Source: Mactra quadrangularis (taxonomy: Eukaryota > Mollusca > Bivalvia > Venerida > Mactridae). Taken from it: a DNA stretch of 64,000 nucleotides. The stretch is from the NCBI GenBank assembly GCA_025267735.1, contig CM046303.1:35973380-36037379 (forward strand). The letters are read 5' to 3'. The notes beneath the pieces are model-generated. The model did no database searches and was not told the DNA's origin. It was given only the letters and a program-made list of their open reading frames with translations. Positions 23,101 to 30,800 of this stretch are shown in pieces (the first letter of the stretch is position 1; each line of letters starts with the position of its first letter). A program made the position numbers and the translations under genes.

Positions 23101-24567
23101 AGAAAAGAAGAATCACACGCGCTCCGGAGAAATTATAAACAAAATATTTTGGCCAATGGGAAGTATACCATCGTAGAATTCAGCATGCTCCTCTTCACGA
23201 AACAAATATCACAACATCAAATCACATCCTCATACTTGTAAAACATCAACGTTGGGCGCCATTGTCGCCGACCATCCCAGTCATGGGTCCTGGTTACAGC
23301 AAGAAAACAACAAGTCTAGGTAGTTTGGTAGTTACTTGTATATTTAATGTAGAAGAATGATGATTTTAATGAAACCAATATAGTTTGTAAATATATAGAT
23401 AAATCAATCTGAAAATAAATACAACACTGAATTAAAAGGTAGTCAAGGACACGTGGTCATGATATGAAATGAGTTACAATTTAACAGTTTTTGGTAATAA
23501 AAGATTCAAAACAATTTAGATTAAGCTGAAGACTGAATTAATGAAATAAAGTAATACATATTCAATAATTTACAAAAAGAGTGAAAAACAAATAAATATT
23601 TAATTATAATTCAAAAGAGTGAAAATCTATTTAAATACCTGGTTTGGTTTAATACAAAACCAGAACAACTGGTTCAAGTGAAGTATAGTGGCAGAGTGAC
23701 TAAAAGTTTATCGTGCGCGGTTATCGGAAAAAAAATGGTCACGTGATGGGTGGTACGATAATGAAATGAAATGAAGTGTTAAATATTCGATGTTTTAGTA
23801 TTGTTAATGAGATGGTAATGGAAATACTAACTGTCTACTAATACACTACATAGAAAAACTAACGATATAAATCTACCTATGACATTAAGTCTAGTTTAGT
23901 TTATACTAATTCATTTTAGCTCAATTGTGGAACAAGTTCCAACAGCAAGTTTTGAACCCGGCTCCTTGTCCTCTAGTACTGAGCTAGCAGGATCATGTTT
24001 ACGGGGTATGTTTTGTATGGAAGCTGGTTATCCAATGATTTCCAGACCAACGTCGTTACCACTCAGCCACGCCTGCTCCTATCAAGTTTCGTGTTGTTTA
24101 TCGAAATACATACTGATATTTAATACCTTATGTTTTTTTTCTTGGATTTTTCAGTTATACTTGGAACTAATTCATACGCGGAGAAACCATCATTTTCTGC
24201 AAGTCTCTCTAGCTCTACCAACCTCACCAATCATCAAACAATCGTATTTGATAGCATATTCACCAACGATCTAGGTGGATATTCCGGTCTTACTGGCGTT
24301 TTCAAGGCACCTGTAAATGGTACCTACTTCTTTACAGCCACTGTTATGAGTATTGATGATGATTTACTTGCTGCAGAGATTTGTATGAATGGTAACACGG
24401 TGGTTGCCATGTATTCATACGACGCCCAACGTGACCAGGGAAGCAACAGTGTTGTTTTAGTACTGATGTCTGGGGATGAAGTCTGGGTAAGAAACCGTTA
24501 TATCAATGGTTCTAAGGCATATGGTAACCATTATAGTACATTTTCCGGTTTCATGTTATCATATTGA
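14192..24567 (+). CDS. Secreted coiled-coil and C1q-domain protein (two exons)
   Basis: Exon 1 is 14192-14624 and exon 2 is 24155-24567. Both joins are phase 1 (GTGAGT donor, TTTTTCAG acceptor), giving about 281 aa. The ATG at 14192 opens a signal peptide (IVFSLGYLMLTF, cleavage expected near CDG). Residues about 30-135 form a coiled coil built from repeated SANEIQ-type decamers. Exon 2 is almost wholly a C1q globular domain: PSFSASL, TIVFDSIFTND, GVFKAPVNGTYFFTATV, and the C-terminal FSGFMLSY. Such proteins are secreted, trimerising recognition molecules, greatly expanded in bivalves and often linked to innate immunity; the ligand is unknown. AATAAA follows at about 24580. The intron contains an antisense Ty3/gypsy element. 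A possible extra exon at 15018-15097 does not fit either phase. Confidence 0.88.
15018..15097 (+). pseudogene. Possible vestigial exon inside the C1q-gene intron
   Basis: An open stretch with TCAG before it and GTAAGT after it reads DCPKNFEKRC and LNALKTIAA, reminiscent of the start of a C-type-lectin-like domain. If spliced after exon 1 it would create a stop at the junction. Its 3' end is phase 0, which does not join the phase-1 C1q exon. It therefore looks like a relic or belongs to a different transcript. Weak call. Confidence 0.25.
15152..15772 (-). repeat. 3' LTR of the Ty3/gypsy element
   Basis: 621 bp, starting TGTCGCCGACC and ending CTACCTATGACA in plus orientation. It matches 23263-23884 throughout apart from one missing T in a T-run near 15378. 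Confidence 0.95.
15773..15787 (-). other. Polypurine-tract-like sequence next to the 3' LTR
   Basis: On the minus strand, ACTGGGGGGTGTA ends exactly at the 3' LTR start (TGTC). A G-rich tract here is the expected plus-strand primer for reverse transcription. Confidence 0.6.
15788..16411 (-). other. Untranslated stretch between pol and the 3' LTR
   Basis: About 620 bp of AT-rich sequence inside the retrotransposon with no open frame of note and no envelope-like gene. Confidence 0.6.
16412..19534 (-). CDS. pol: Ty3/gypsy pol: reverse transcriptase, RNase H, integrase
   Basis: An open frame of 1040 codons from the first ATG. RT spans about residues 115-365, with LDLKSGYWQV (197-206) and YLDD (261-264). 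RNase H follows with D in HCDAS (424), E465 and D491. The integrase zinc finger is H683-x4-H688-x29-C718-x2-C721, and the catalytic triad is D748, D807, E843 with the standard 35-residue D-E spacing. A GPY/F-like segment (KWEKEPYVIV) lies near the C-terminus. The product copies element RNA into DNA and inserts it into the genome. The ATG is internal to a frame open from 19666, so pol is normally made by readthrough from gag/protease, not from this start. All catalytic residues are present. Confidence 0.92.
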   Translation of the reverse strand: MCNLTAKPIKIKAKDSICQLQEVKVIEQDVLPDKVDTDLHADKKCSSDNGVDFRKFNISIDTDEFSGEQLSKLKNVFSKWENIFPISSSHLGHTDKMKHKINLTNDEPFKEPTRRIPPGIYNEVKTHIQEMLDIGAIKESSSPWSSNVVIVRKKDGSIRLCIDYRKLNNRTKKDAYAIPKIDESLHALSGSKYFTKLDLKSGYWQVELEEEDKEKTAFHVKGIGFYECQRMPFGLCNAPATFQRLMERCMGDINLQDCLIYLDDVIIFSKDIDSHIEKLDRVFERLSSYNLTLNLKKCEFFQTKITYLGHVVSSKGIETDSQKVDAVINWPVPKNVKETRKFLGFVGYYRRFIKGFSKIARPLNDLLIGHPTVNSKSKKKNVKKTPFHWGVQQQQAFDDLKNSLISPPILGYADYRLPFTLHCDASLAGLGAVLYQKQDNKDRVIAYASRSLKPSEKNYPAHKLEFLALKWSVTEKFHDYLYGTKFEVITDNNPLTYVTTSAKLDATGQRWIAALANYNFEAKYRSGKSCSDADGMSRIPSKSNTCVQSNALCALATVANSSIEEAPLAYSIANPESLEVIDKPVDIPNDILHAFSLSSKDWKQAQLEDPIISQVHTHLIEGTRPLAKPDSNLHQGLIKYLRYWDKLELRDGVVYCLGTLNNQKYHQLLLPEKLRNDIFLALHCDQGHQGRDRTLSLFKQRFFWPGMDSYVKEQVASCPRCICRKTLPSKDKLISIESKMPMDIVCIDFLSLERSKGGQEHILVITDHFSRYAQAFPTTNQTAKTTAKVLFERFFVHYGFPSRIHSDQGANFESTLIKELCELAGIIKSRTTPYHAMGNGMVERFNQTLLKMLGTLEPSQKADWKAHVASLVHSYNVTIHPSTGYSPYFIMFGRQPKLAIDAFLGLTSDDIESKSKNEYVRKLRQRLTDAYKKASECAAKSAKIHKARYDKSAFASNVKPGDLVLVRNVSLRGKQKLADKWEKEPYVIVSQPFLDQPVFNVKKYISGAKKIRRLHRNLLLPLGYESADEVPKYIIPQRRV
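19535..19827 (-). pseudogene. pro: Protease segment between gag and pol, in two frames
   Basis: Entered from gag by a -1 shift at 19827-19821, the frame reads through to ALIDSGS, the aspartic protease active-site motif, and closes at a stop at 19579. The pol frame is open from 19666 and carries the remaining protease-like part (SVATAVTESF). The frames overlap by about 88 nt, and passing from the first to the second again requires -1. The change lies in or beside a CTCTCT/poly-A stretch (about 19654-19666), inside the protease domain. It could be a small indel that breaks this copy, or a second recoding site; the former is more likely. Confidence 0.65.
19812..21029 (-). CDS. gag: Ty3/gypsy Gag, PNMA/Arc-like capsid
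   Basis: 405 codons from ATG at 21029. Residues 1-150 are extremely rich in K, E, R and D and predicted coiled coil (KELEREIHELRERERKMSDE). From about 160 to 335 comes a capsid-like region: PNIPKLTENTYDEWRVEVEA, SGNARKILLTIDP, LDNIYGN, SISDWSVRLEGLL. This pattern resembles the gag-derived Arc and PNMA proteins. A second coiled coil follows, then an arginine/glycine-rich tail (RGRGWRGRGRY). No CCHC zinc knuckle is present; the RG tail may bind RNA instead. The protein would form the particle that packages element RNA. Confidence 0.88.
   Translation of the reverse strand: MAEKLSERELRALIRDNKRREKEIKELERTLKRDMKGKLGSESESRDGEKGAKSKRMCDIDETFKWLDEKLYELDGEHVDEDLSDSDVEVKELEREIHELRERERKMSDEIERKRCSRERLRKDKLERLSKERDEINKRLNDHGRMMEELDSGMSASYDRYRFMKPNIPKLTENTYDEWRVEVEAILKMNVYSEEVVRQGIRNSISGNARKILLTIDPLATSREIILKLDNIYGNVKSGESIIAEFYQSVQHKDESISDWSVRLEGLLKLAIDKGQVMEHQRETLLINRFWKYIYNEELRNNTRIYFETANSFRNLVIQVRKEEQDIKLRTGTGIQVNSQQLDSSNVLIKELSEQLKDMKLKMEEMEKKADAGRYNDRGRGWRGRGRYFRRSGFNRGSSHDLNEK
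19821..19827 (-). promoter_or_regulatory. -1 programmed ribosomal frameshift heptamer at the end of gag
   Basis: The minus strand reads T TTA AAC in the gag frame, a canonical X XXY YYZ slippery site. It is followed by GAG AAG and the gag stop TAA (19814-19812). Slipping back one base leads directly into the open protease frame (AAA CGA GAA GTA). The position, three codons before the gag stop, fits recoding to make Gag-Pro. I did not model a downstream stem-loop or pseudoknot. Confidence 0.75.
21030..23243 (-). other. Long untranslated leader of the Ty3/gypsy element
   Basis: About 2.2 kb lies between the primer site and gag. Roughly 21060-22330 is very poor in G on the plus strand (runs of A, C and T), so the RNA leader would be T/G/A-rich and nearly C-free. 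No conserved frame is seen. Leaders in this family can carry packaging and translation signals, but nothing specific can be read here. Confidence 0.6.
23244..23262 (-). other. Primer-binding site, tRNA-Lys type
   Basis: On the minus strand, TGGCGCCCAACGTTGATG starts one base inside the 5' LTR. Its first 13 to 14 bases are complementary to the 3' end of tRNA-Lys(CUU) (ACGTTGGGCGCCA), the expected primer for minus-strand synthesis. Confidence 0.8.
23263..23884 (-). repeat. 5' LTR of the Ty3/gypsy element
   Basis: 622 bp, near-identical to 15152-15772, with one extra T. It should hold the element promoter, directed toward lower coordinates and antisense to the C1q gene. I could not pick a reliable start site. 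Confidence 0.95.
23935..24085 (-). repeat. tRNA-Ser-derived SINE head, antisense, inside the C1q intron
   Basis: On the minus strand, GTGGCTGAGTGGTAACGACG and TCTGGAAATCATTGGATAAC match the A-box and anticodon-arm region of tRNA-Ser. TAGCTCAGTAC and GGGTTCAAAAC follow, resembling tRNA A- and B-box words. Related pieces on the plus strand lie at 46533 and 47088. It ends about 70 bp before the C1q exon acceptor. Confidence 0.6.
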
Positions 24568-25149
24568 ATGAGTACATTTAATAAAAAATCATGACTCAAT
24601 ATTTAGTCTTTGTTGTACATGTATTTATTATTTCCCTTGATTTTTTTACGAGTTCGTTTGTATCATGAACACAGTTAATCACAAATTGCTTAGCATACTA
24701 CCTGTTGCTGTGGTAACAAGTAGAAACTGATATGAATATTATTTAAATAGGCAACACTCATGACATCTTGTGATAAAATAGACCGAATTGGGAACTCTTG
24801 TGGGGTTTTCGGTCCAAAGTTACAGATGGTACGAAGTTTGTTTCACATTATTGCCAAAAATGTTCTTTGTACATATGTTTTTTTTATTGTGGCGGTGAAA
24901 GTTTGTTTGTACCACAGCAGTTTTAACAACCATTATAAAAATACATAAATATGCATTGTTATAGTATGTATTGCACTAGTTCTTGGTCTTTCTGGACTAT
25001 TGGCACAATGGTAGTATATATATTAAACTGGTGAAAACAATTGTTATATATATGTACACCATAGCTTGAGTAGATTAGGAGTTATGCTCCTGACAAGAAA
25101 ATGCAATTAGGGCAATAACTCAAGTCCGTAGTACATATTTAGAAAAGCT
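24568..25149. other. 3' flank of the C1q gene
   Basis: An AATAAA signal occurs about 15 bp after the stop. The rest is AT-rich, without a recognised gene. Confidence 0.5.
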
Positions 25150-25450
25150 GCCCGGCTAGCTCAGTTGGTAGCACACAAGTCTACTGATCGAGAGGTAGTG
25201 GTTTTGATTCCCTGGTGGGGATATTTTCGTGGAGCTTGGTCATGAAATTATTTCTACGGCCATTCTCCCTCCTACCAATGATTTTTAATTATGTAGGGCA
25301 TTGGTTAGTCACTGACTAAAGTATGCGCTAAGTAGTTGGTTAACAGCTAAATTCAGAAATCTAGCCTTTCCAGGAACAATGAGTATGTTGACTGACCATT
25401 ATATGACCTATACAATGTGTAGCTACAGCTTTAAACCCAACAAACAAACA
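25150..25450 (+). repeat. tRNA-Lys-derived SINE, copy 1
   Basis: The head GCCCGGCTAGCTCAGTTGGT followed by ACTGATCGAGAGGT and a B-box-like TTTTGATTCCC matches tRNA-Lys. A conserved body (TAGTTGGTTAACAGCTAAAT, AGCCTTTCCAGGAACA) and the tail TTTAAACCCAACAAACAAAC follow. It is the same family as 45811-46103. ACATATT occurs at both sides and may be a short target duplication. The tRNA fold is not intact, so it is not a functional tRNA gene. Confidence 0.8.
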
Positions 25451-25459
25451 TATTCTGGA

Positions 25460-26275
25460 ATCAAGTCAATGTTTTTTTCCAGCCAAAAACAGTTTGTTTG
25501 TACCAGATACATCTGTGCAGAACGATTCAGTATAAAGTATAAAAGGGCCATAATTCAGTCCAAATTCATCCTAGAGTTATGTTACTAGGTATTTAACCTC
25601 CAATGGTAACCCCGTACACATGTGTGAAGTTTCAAGTGAATCCTTTCAGTAGTTGCAAAGAAAAAATGTTGCACCCACAAAACTTAACCAAAAAAATTTC
25701 TAAGTATATAAGGCCTAAAGGGCCATAATTCATCCAAGAGTTATGTAACTTAGTATTTGACCTACAATGGTAACCCTGTAGACATGTGTGAAGTTTCAAG
25801 TGAATCCCTTCAGTAGTTGCAAAGATAAAAGTTGCACTTAAAACTTAACCAAGAAATTTCTAAGTATAAAAGGGCCATAATTCAGTCCAAATTCATCCTA
25901 GAGTTATGTAACTTGGTATTTAACCTCCAATAGTAACCCCGTACACATGTGTGAAGTTTCAAGTGAATCCCTTCAGTAGTTGCAAAGATAAAATGTGGCA
26001 CCCACAAAACTTAACCAAGAAATTTCTAAGTATATAAGGGCCATAAGTCAGTCCAAATTCATCCTAGAGTTATGTTACTTGGTATTTGAACTCCAATGGT
26101 AACCCCGTACACAAATAAACACAAATAAAGTTTTAAGTGAATCCCTCCCATACTTGCAAAGATATAAAAGAAACAAAAATGTTGCACCTAAAAACTTAAC
26201 CAAGAAGTGTTATGCCATCGCTGACGCACATCTGAGTAGGATAGCCCTACTATTCTTCGAATAGTCGAGCTAAAA
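25460..26275 (+). mobile_element. Second pearl-like tandem-repeat element, copy 1
   Basis: Four diverged units of about 150-175 bp begin GGGCCATAATTCAGTCCAAA or close variants (near 25544, 25719, 25872, 26038). Each contains GTGTGAAGTTTCAAGTGAAT and AGTAGTTGCAAAGA. The 3' end has GCTGACGCACATCTGAGTAG, then a terminal hairpin CTATTCTTCGAATAG and TCGAGCTAAAAAT. The same 3' end closes the copy at 29810-30428. Tandem core plus subterminal hairpin suggests another Helentron-type non-autonomous family. Confidence 0.7.
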
Positions 26276-27868
26276 ATTATGAAGCAGAGAGTTATGGTTC
26301 TTGTGCACTGCACTTCTTCTACAAGATCAATCCACCTGTAAAGTTTTAAGTCGGTAGCTTAAATAAAGTTGGACTTATGCTCTAGACAAGCAAACAGGGG
26401 ACACCACCCCTGATGCTGAAAGCAACCGCTGTAATGTCCTTTTTTCAGAAGACAATAAAAACCAGACAAAACAAATGTTTTCTATACATATATCATTTTA
26501 TTCTACTATATCACTAATGTATAATGATGACTGATAAATTCTACTATGAAAATAAAGATGAACAACAGCAAAAACTAATGATGTTACTGTATACAATTTT
26601 GTCAGGAATTCTATGCCTGGTGCAAAGTATTATAGATAGCATAATAAAATACATTAGATTTGTCTCTTAACATCCATCTCAACATAGGAGTAAACAAGAG
26701 CTGTCAGAGGAGACAGCATGCTCGACTTAGTAAGTATTTGTCACATGAGATGTGGTTGATGATAAGGAACATACATATTTTAAAATTTGAAAATGACAAA
26801 TTTAACAAATTTCAAGTAAAAAAAAATAATTTTTTTTCAAGGAGTTTTTATTCCCTCTCCTTTTATATTTCATTATGTTTGGTAAAAAAAAATCATTATT
26901 ATTGTTATCCAGATGAAGGTGATGTCCATCGAAACGCATAGATGACTATATAATATATTTTAAGAACTGTACGTGTTGTTGTTGTTTTATAGTCATTTTA
27001 TGTTATGTTTGGTGTGCACTTAAATAATAAGCATTCAAGAGTGTCCCAAATTCAGGGTAATGTAGAGCAATTACAATGTAGATACTAGTGATGGCGTATT
27101 CAAACTGTCAAACGATTATTCACACTAATCGGTACATCACTCGTAGATACAACTAAAACTGTAAACAATCTAGATTGAAGTTCCCAATAGTGTATCAAAC
27201 ATGATACAATTTAGACATGTAAATAGCTTCTAAAGCAAAATTCAACTTTCTATAATCAGTTTTAAGTATTTAAACCATTACTAATATTGTAAGTTATTTC
27301 AAACATTAAAATTTATCAATGAGATAAAATGAATTTTGAAAATAAATAAATAAAATATCTAATTTTTATATATTATTCTAAAACAATAAATAAGCAAAAA
27401 TTTTTCGTTGGAAAATTCGGCTAAAAATAAAATAAAAACAAATATATAAAGAACATATTCAATGGAATGTATCTATAAAATGGTTTTCATTCAAATGAAG
27501 TTACAATTTGTATTTTGTACAAAAGCATTATACAAAATGCAAGGTTAAGATATAAGCTTAAGCAGTCCTTCATTTCTCAACAAACTATAACCTAGACATA
27601 TGTAAGGTTAAAAGGCACACATATTGTAGGTAACACATGAAAAGAAGGGGCTCCTGAGTTAAGATTTAATTTCTGTAGTTCGAATATTAGCCCACTAGTT
27701 CATATGAATAAAAAAGACTAAGCAAATTAAGACCATAAATTTGAATTGGTTATCACAGTAGGTGCCTATACATTACTCTATGAATATTCCCAGTCAATGT
27801 AACAGGATAGATTTTGCTAGAGATATTTCCTCAGTTCTAAGAGTATTCCATGAGATATTTCATGTGTT
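26276..27868. other. Intergenic sequence downstream of ENKD1
   Basis: AT-rich sequence presumably including the ENKD1 3' UTR (minus strand). Near 26693 AACAAGAGCTGTCAGAGGAG resembles the 5' start of the pearl-like elements with no array attached. No gene is recognised. Confidence 0.45.
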
Positions 27869-30800
27869 TCATTCTACTTTAACAAACACTTTAGGTCTAG
27901 AGAATATCTTAATGGCTTCCTCCATCTCGGCCAGTTTGTTCTCTAAATCTTGTTTACATGATCTCATTCTGAATGTATCTGTTCTTAATGGTAAACTTTG
28001 TAACTTTCCTATCAGTTCACTTTGTTCTGAAATAACAAATTATCAAATATGTTAATAACACACTTATTAATACAAATACAGACACCACCAAATATGGCAG
28101 ACTGATGGACAAATCCTGTAAAAAATTAGAAGGTCTGTCTAGATCTGCAAGTTTACAGGAAAGACAGTCCAACAATTTGATCTCATTTACACAATTTTCA
28201 ATTCATCAAAATAAGTAAAATGTCTTTGGACCTGTAATTGATTAGGTCCTGTTAAGTTTTGATCTTCACAGGACCTACTGTTTAGTAACAAACTGTCGAG
28301 TTTTGGTGTGAGTGCAAATACAGGCATCAGGACAAGTAAAGCTTGACTTCTCTTAACTTTTCATAGCAAGATCGGTTACAAGTGAAAATTATTTTTTAAG
28401 TGCAATAAATTAAACAAAATCTAACATCACTTGAATCACAGCTTACATGAACAGTTCTATAACTTTTATGAAATTAATCCCAACAAATGTACAAAATTTA
28501 ATTGACCTATAGCAAGTCCATTTTGTTGTATTTAATTGGTTCTGGTTGGTATGTCAGTATGTCAGTCACAATGGCTGTTCCTTTCAAACTTTTACTAAGT
28601 TCGAACGCTTTAACAAGAGAATTTTTTTAACAAATATGAACGATAAATTGAATTTCATGAAAAATAATTTTCTTTATCACAAGTGAGTAAATTTTTAGTA
28701 AATTGTAATTTTCATATTACATCAAGAGCGTGAAGTCATTGTCATGATCTGTTTAAAAGTCAGATACAAAAAATGCTACAAAAACTTTTTCAGAAAATCT
28801 TCATACAAATAAAAATTATCACTTCTATAATAATTTCTCCATTGAGGTTTAAATCACAATTCATACAGCCTATCGGGTAAAATAAAACAATGATCTTCAA
28901 TAAATCAAATTAAAACTTCTATCAAAATGTCACACTAAAAAGTAATAAATTCAATGATTTGAGAAATATCATGCTAAAAACTTTCAAGAATAAAATAAAT
29001 GAGATGTGCATGTGACATAATTAAGCAAAGCAATGAAAGATTTGTCTTTGAAATTCTGTCCTAGTGGACTCAACAACAAAAAGACAAAATGATACAGTGC
29101 CCAACAGAAAGTTTAGAGACATTTTCACTTCGAGGGCTTAATGAAACATTATTGTAACTCACTTTTTTTTCAAATGGAGCTATTATAGTGTTTCATTTAG
29201 CCCTCTACTTTGTTTGCCATACAATAAACCTTTATCAACTGTTTTGTAATTGTTTATTTTCAAATGCTTTTTAGTTTTACTTTAAGCTTTTGTTAGTAGA
29301 TCAAAATATGTTATGAAAATTAAACAAAATAGAACATGGTTATGAAGGTTTTGGGTTGCCAGATGCTAAATCTTAAAGATTAGAATACATTCATGAACTT
29401 TATTTCAGAATATCACCAACCATACCAAATATATAAAAAATAATGGTTGTACAAAAACATTCATGAAATTCTAAACTTTCAGTGGGCCCTGTAACTTGGG
29501 TAATGGGGTTTAGCACCAAATGGTGGTAACTCACTCTTTTCTTATATTTAGTTACGACTGTTTTGTGCTAAACCTGTGGTATATTGACTTACTTTGTTTG
29601 AGTAGATTTAATGTTTCTTGTCTTTCAGCTTCAGGTAATACCCTATGACCTTCTGGACATGATGGATCAGGCATGTTAGCTATTCTGTCTTCTTCATCTT
29701 TCTTCCATTGTTCTTTACGGTTTCTTAAACTAAAAATGAATCATATGATAAAATAACAACAGTCCATGGACAGCATGCTCTACTATTCCAGATTATTATG
29801 AGAACAACAAGAGCAGTTCATGGACAGCGCGCTTGACTATTTGGGGTATTCGTGTAAAAGACAGCAACAACCAATCAAGCTCATGCTGGAGTTATGCAAC
29901 TTGGTTTTTGACCTTCAATCCTAACCCCGTTGACATGTGTGAAGTTTCAAGTAAATCCCTTTAGTGTAAGTTTCAAAAATAAAATTGCACCAAAAAACTT
30001 AACCAAAAAAATTATAAGTATTAGAGGGCCATAATTCAGTCCAAATTCATCCAAGAGTAATGTAACTCAATATTTGACCTCCAATAGTAACCCCGTAGAC
30101 ATGTGTGAAGTTTCAAGTGAATCCCTTCAGTAGTTGCAAAGAAAAAATGTTGCTCCTAAAAACTTAACCAAGAAATTTCTAAGTATATAAGGGCCATAAT
30201 TCAGTCCAAATTCATCATAGAGTTAAGTAACTTGGTATTTGAACTCCAATGGTAACCCTGTAAACACAAATAAAGTTTTAAGTGAATCCATCCAGTACTT
30301 GCAAAGATATAAAAGATACAAAAATGTTGCACCTAAAAACTTAACTAAGAAGTGTTAGGCCAATACCGACGCACAGCTGAGTAGGATAGCCCCACTGTAT
30401 AAATATTCTTCAAATAGTCGAGGTAAAAATCAGAACTTCTTAAGAATAACAAAAGATAATTATTAAGTTTAAACTAATGGTCAAGTTCTGAAACTTTCTA
30501 TATGACATTCAATAAGAACCCTGTGTACATGTGTAAACTTAGAAAATCACAAAGAACAAGTGAGTGAAATTTCAAGATATTAGTCATAGAGAAACCAATC
30601 TCTATAAACATATATCCTATAGACTGCTGTCATACAGGATCTCAAAAGGTCGCTTCGAGGGTCGCATCGAGATGACCTCTGGGTAAATTTAATGTGTTGC
30701 TTTCATAAAGACCAAACACTACTAATAGGATCTAGATTTTGTAATTTCTATTCAAACCGAGCTTTGCCAGCTAATTTGACAGTGGTGTTATTGACAGAAT

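Larger units (their letters stand above)
15152..23884 (-). mobile_element. Ty3/gypsy LTR retrotransposon, young copy
   Basis: The 8.73-kb element lies on the minus strand. The LTRs begin TGTC and end GACA. TTAA precedes the left end (15148-15151) and follows the right end (23885-23888), a 4-bp target duplication. Read on the minus strand the order is 5' LTR, primer site, about 2.2-kb leader, gag, protease segment, RT, RNase H, integrase, purine-rich tract, 3' LTR; RNase H before integrase defines Ty3/gypsy. There is no envelope gene and no chromodomain. It sits in the intron of the C1q gene on the opposite strand. The LTRs differ visibly only by one T, so insertion was recent. A frame break in the protease-pol region may make this copy defective. 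Confidence 0.95.

Noticed and set aside
23927..24274. 115-codon plus-strand frame overlapping the C1q exon
   Set aside because: Its downstream part is out of frame with the clear C1q domain and its upstream part is an antisense SINE.
25150..25222. tRNA-Lys gene
   Set aside because: The A-box and anticodon-arm words match, but the acceptor stem does not close, the B-box is altered and a conserved SINE body and tail follow. The same composite occurs at 45811 with target duplications.
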